64,000 bases of DNA from Pectobacterium colocasium (GTDB lineage Bacteria; Pseudomonadota; Gammaproteobacteria; Enterobacterales; Enterobacteriaceae). The DNA lies in contig NZ_CP084032.1 of the NCBI RefSeq assembly GCF_020181655.1, positions 806,001 to 870,000 on the forward strand, read 5' to 3'. The first letter of the stretch is position 1. The number at the start of each line of letters is the position of its first letter. The translations under genes and the position numbers were made by a program. The notes under the pieces are model-generated. The model did not search any database, was not told the origin of the DNA, and saw only the letters and a list, made by a program, of their open reading frames with translations. This document shows, one piece after another, positions 62,103 through 64,000 of this stretch.

Positions 62103-62173
62103 TTGAAGCGGCAGTGGCCTGAACGGATGCGATAAAAATTCTGTCTAACCAATGGAACACAAGAGGGCTGACT

Positions 62174-63904
62174 GTGAAGCGATCTGTCTTGTTGTTGGTG
62201 GGGGCGATGTTGGCACCCTATAGCTACAGCGCGCAGGATAATGCGGTGTCGCTATCTATTTCTGGTTTGAATACCGTGCTGGATAACGGTTTGCTGAAAG
62301 TCGCGTTTGGGGAAGATGGCAGCGCGGTGAGCATGGTGGCGGGAGGCAAGAATATCGTCACTAACCTGTCCGGCGCGGCGCGCGATCCGAGCAAAACGCG
62401 TAGTGCTTATCTCGATTACTATGTTAACGATGCCCATGTTAAGGGTGTCAAAGATTTTGTCCCCGAGCGGGTGGAGGTGTTGCGCAACGATCGTGATATG
62501 GCGCATATCGCCTATATCAATGACCGAAACGGGCTGTTACGGCTTGAATATCACCTGATTATGCGTCGCGGCGTTAGCGGGCTTTACAGCTATGTTGTTG
62601 CTGAAAATAGCGGAAATCAGGAGGTTAAAGTCAGTGAACTGCGTAACGTCTATCGTTTCGATCCTGCTTGGTTAGATCATCTCTACAACGGCGATCGTCA
62701 GGGCAAACCGCTGCTCTACAGCCAGCTTGAGGCCTTGCCGAAGGTGCAGGATGAAACCTGGCGATTGCCGGATGGTCGCATTTATTCCAAATATGATTTT
62801 GCCGGCTATATGCGTGCCGCGCCTTTCTGGGGCGTTTTCGGTAATGGCGTGGGAGCGTGGCTGATTCACGGCAACCGAGAGTATTTTTCTGGCGATGCGC
62901 TCAAGCAGGATCTGCTGGTACATCAGGATGCGATCATTCTGAACTACATGACGGGCTCGCACTTCGGTACGCCGGATATGGTGGTACCGCCGGGCTGGAA
63001 AAAATTCTACGGCCCGTGGCTGCTGTACATCAATCAGGGCGATACCGAACAGATGCTGGCAGATGCCCGACGTCAGGCGCTGACGGAAGCCGTCAGTTGG
63101 CCGTATACCTGGGTGGACGATTCCCGCTATGCGCGCGAGCGTACGCAGGTTAGCGGGCACATTGCCAGTCCGCAATCCGTCACCGTCGTGCTTTCGTCGT
63201 CATTGGATGAATCGTTTGATGTGCAAACCCGCGGCTATGCGTATCAGGCGGCGACAGATGCACAGGGACATTTTACATTTTCCCATGTCCGTCCGGGCAA
63301 TTACCATCTGGCGGTTTATGCCAACAGCGGTACGCAGCCGGGGATATTGGCAGAGCAGACGCTGTCCATTTCCGGTGACAAGCAAGCGCTGCCTGTGATT
63401 GCTTTGCCCAAAGCCGAACCGATTATCTGGGCCATTGGACAAGCCAATCGTCAGGCAAGTGAATTCCGCTTTGGCGACGAAGCACGCAATACACGCTGGC
63501 AGTATGAAGTTCCAGCAAATCTGACGTTCGATATTGGCTATAGCGACTATCAACGCGACTGGTATTACGCGCAGACCAAACCGGGAAAATGGGATATCCG
63601 TTTTGCTCTGCGACCAGAGAAGAAAACCTATTTCCTGAACATCGCACTGGCGGCGGCCAGCAACAGCGGCATGAGTGAACCTACCCTGCCGCAGCTGGCA
63701 GTAGCGGTAAACGGCAGGACGCTGGAAACACTGACTTACGGAAACGACAAAACCATTTATCGTGGCGCGCTACAAAGCGGCCGCTACCATATCGCCCGCA
63801 TTCCCGTGTCATCTCGTTTCCTGCGAAACGGCAACAACACGATCACGCTGCAATTAAAAGGTGGCAGCGTGATGTATGACGTGGTGACCTTAAGCGAGGA
63901 GTAA
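62174..63904 (+). CDS. rhiE: Rhamnogalacturonate lyase (PL4)
   Basis: 576 residues starting at GTG 62174 with an AAGAGGG site. The Sec signal (VLLLVGAMLAPYSYSA) precedes a mature enzyme resembling Dickeya RhiE: ISGLNTVLDNGLLKVAFGED, LDYYVNDAHVKGVKDFVPER, NREYFSGDALKQDLLVHQDA, then a fibronectin-like middle and a C-terminal carbohydrate-binding-type domain (FLRNGNNTITLQLKGGSVMY). It cleaves the rhamnogalacturonan backbone of plant pectin, is usually secreted by the Out type II system and supports soft-rot virulence. Confidence 0.9.
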   Translation: MKRSVLLLVGAMLAPYSYSAQDNAVSLSISGLNTVLDNGLLKVAFGEDGSAVSMVAGGKNIVTNLSGAARDPSKTRSAYLDYYVNDAHVKGVKDFVPERVEVLRNDRDMAHIAYINDRNGLLRLEYHLIMRRGVSGLYSYVVAENSGNQEVKVSELRNVYRFDPAWLDHLYNGDRQGKPLLYSQLEALPKVQDETWRLPDGRIYSKYDFAGYMRAAPFWGVFGNGVGAWLIHGNREYFSGDALKQDLLVHQDAIILNYMTGSHFGTPDMVVPPGWKKFYGPWLLYINQGDTEQMLADARRQALTEAVSWPYTWVDDSRYARERTQVSGHIASPQSVTVVLSSSLDESFDVQTRGYAYQAATDAQGHFTFSHVRPGNYHLAVYANSGTQPGILAEQTLSISGDKQALPVIALPKAEPIIWAIGQANRQASEFRFGDEARNTRWQYEVPANLTFDIGYSDYQRDWYYAQTKPGKWDIRFALRPEKKTYFLNIALAAASNSGMSEPTLPQLAVAVNGRTLETLTYGNDKTIYRGALQSGRYHIARIPVSSRFLRNGNNTITLQLKGGSVMYDVVTLSEE

Positions 63905-63969
63905 ATCCCGTTTTAACAATGTGAAGCGCGGAGTTCCGCAGAACTGTGGGCAGGGATAGCCCACGATAA

Positions 63970-63989
63970 AAAATCGCAGGAGCGATTTT
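63970..63989. terminator. Hairpin at the end of the window
   Basis: AAAATCGC pairs with GCGATTTT around AGGA, 65 bases after rhiE, possibly its terminator. Preceding inverted words (GGGC/GCCC near 63950) suggest a short palindromic intergenic repeat. Confidence 0.6.
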
Positions 63990-64000
63990 CAACAACGCAA

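Larger units (their letters stand above)
61852..62173. other. Intergenic region before rhiE
   Basis: About 320 bases. It contains the 61893 hairpin and the second copy of the 62033 repeat. No convincing KdgR or CRP site was found, although rhiE-type genes are usually controlled by plant-derived signals. Confidence 0.5.

Noticed and set aside
61930..62173. KdgR operator upstream of rhiE
   Set aside because: The closest words (ATTTCAAAT near 61980) do not form the expected inverted motif.

Overview
The window looks like the chromosome of a soft-rot enterobacterium, most likely Pectobacterium (Dickeya is the alternative). The evidence is enterobacterial recJ-prfB-lysS, lpxP, adeP and yjcE proteins, a RhiE-type rhamnogalacturonate lyase, and short intergenic repeats of the kind found in this group. 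No database search was possible. Names rest on remembered family motifs and gene order.

Layout: 1-4700 is core chromosome (recJ tail, prfB with its programmed frameshift, lysS, an AraC-type regulator, a LysE-type exporter). tRNA-Gly(CCC) at 4756-4829 is the target of two tandem integrated elements, bounded by three copies of the tRNA 3' end (4806-4830, 11004-11028, 23018-23037). Element 1 (about 6.2 kb) carries a serine recombinase, an HNH endonuclease, two unknown minus-strand genes and a tyrosine integrase. Element 2 (about 12 kb) is a P4-like phage satellite: P4-type integrase, P2-type capsid (gpN-like) and scaffold/protease (gpO-like) genes, Ash/Icd-like genes, a DUF927/Toprim replication protein, an iteron-rich probable origin and an Ogr/Delta-type activator. 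Two nearly identical IS1-family copies in opposite orientation have damaged it. One splits the capsid gene with an 8-bp target duplication, and the other truncates the gene upstream.

From 23.3 to 30.4 kb the core resumes: an NTF2-like protein, a DUF1176 protein, lpxP, a minus-strand pair of tiny ORFs behind a CRP-like site, adeP and yjcE. A Fur-like box and a 127-bp repeat precede a two-component system (30837-33039). A complete Tad/Flp pilus locus follows (flp, tadV, rcpCAB, tadZABCDEFG; 33351-45987).

Directly behind tadG on the same strand lies the most unusual part (46042-61851). A 3229-residue secreted-type repeat protein with an N-terminal LEPR motif is followed by an outer-membrane efflux protein, a periplasmic adaptor, a GAF-like/membrane-fusion hybrid and a site-2-protease-like M50 peptidase fused to an adaptor domain. 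No ABC or RND pump is encoded. This looks like a dedicated export and processing system with no obvious energy source, possibly co-expressed with the Tad pilus. The window ends with rhiE (62174-63904).
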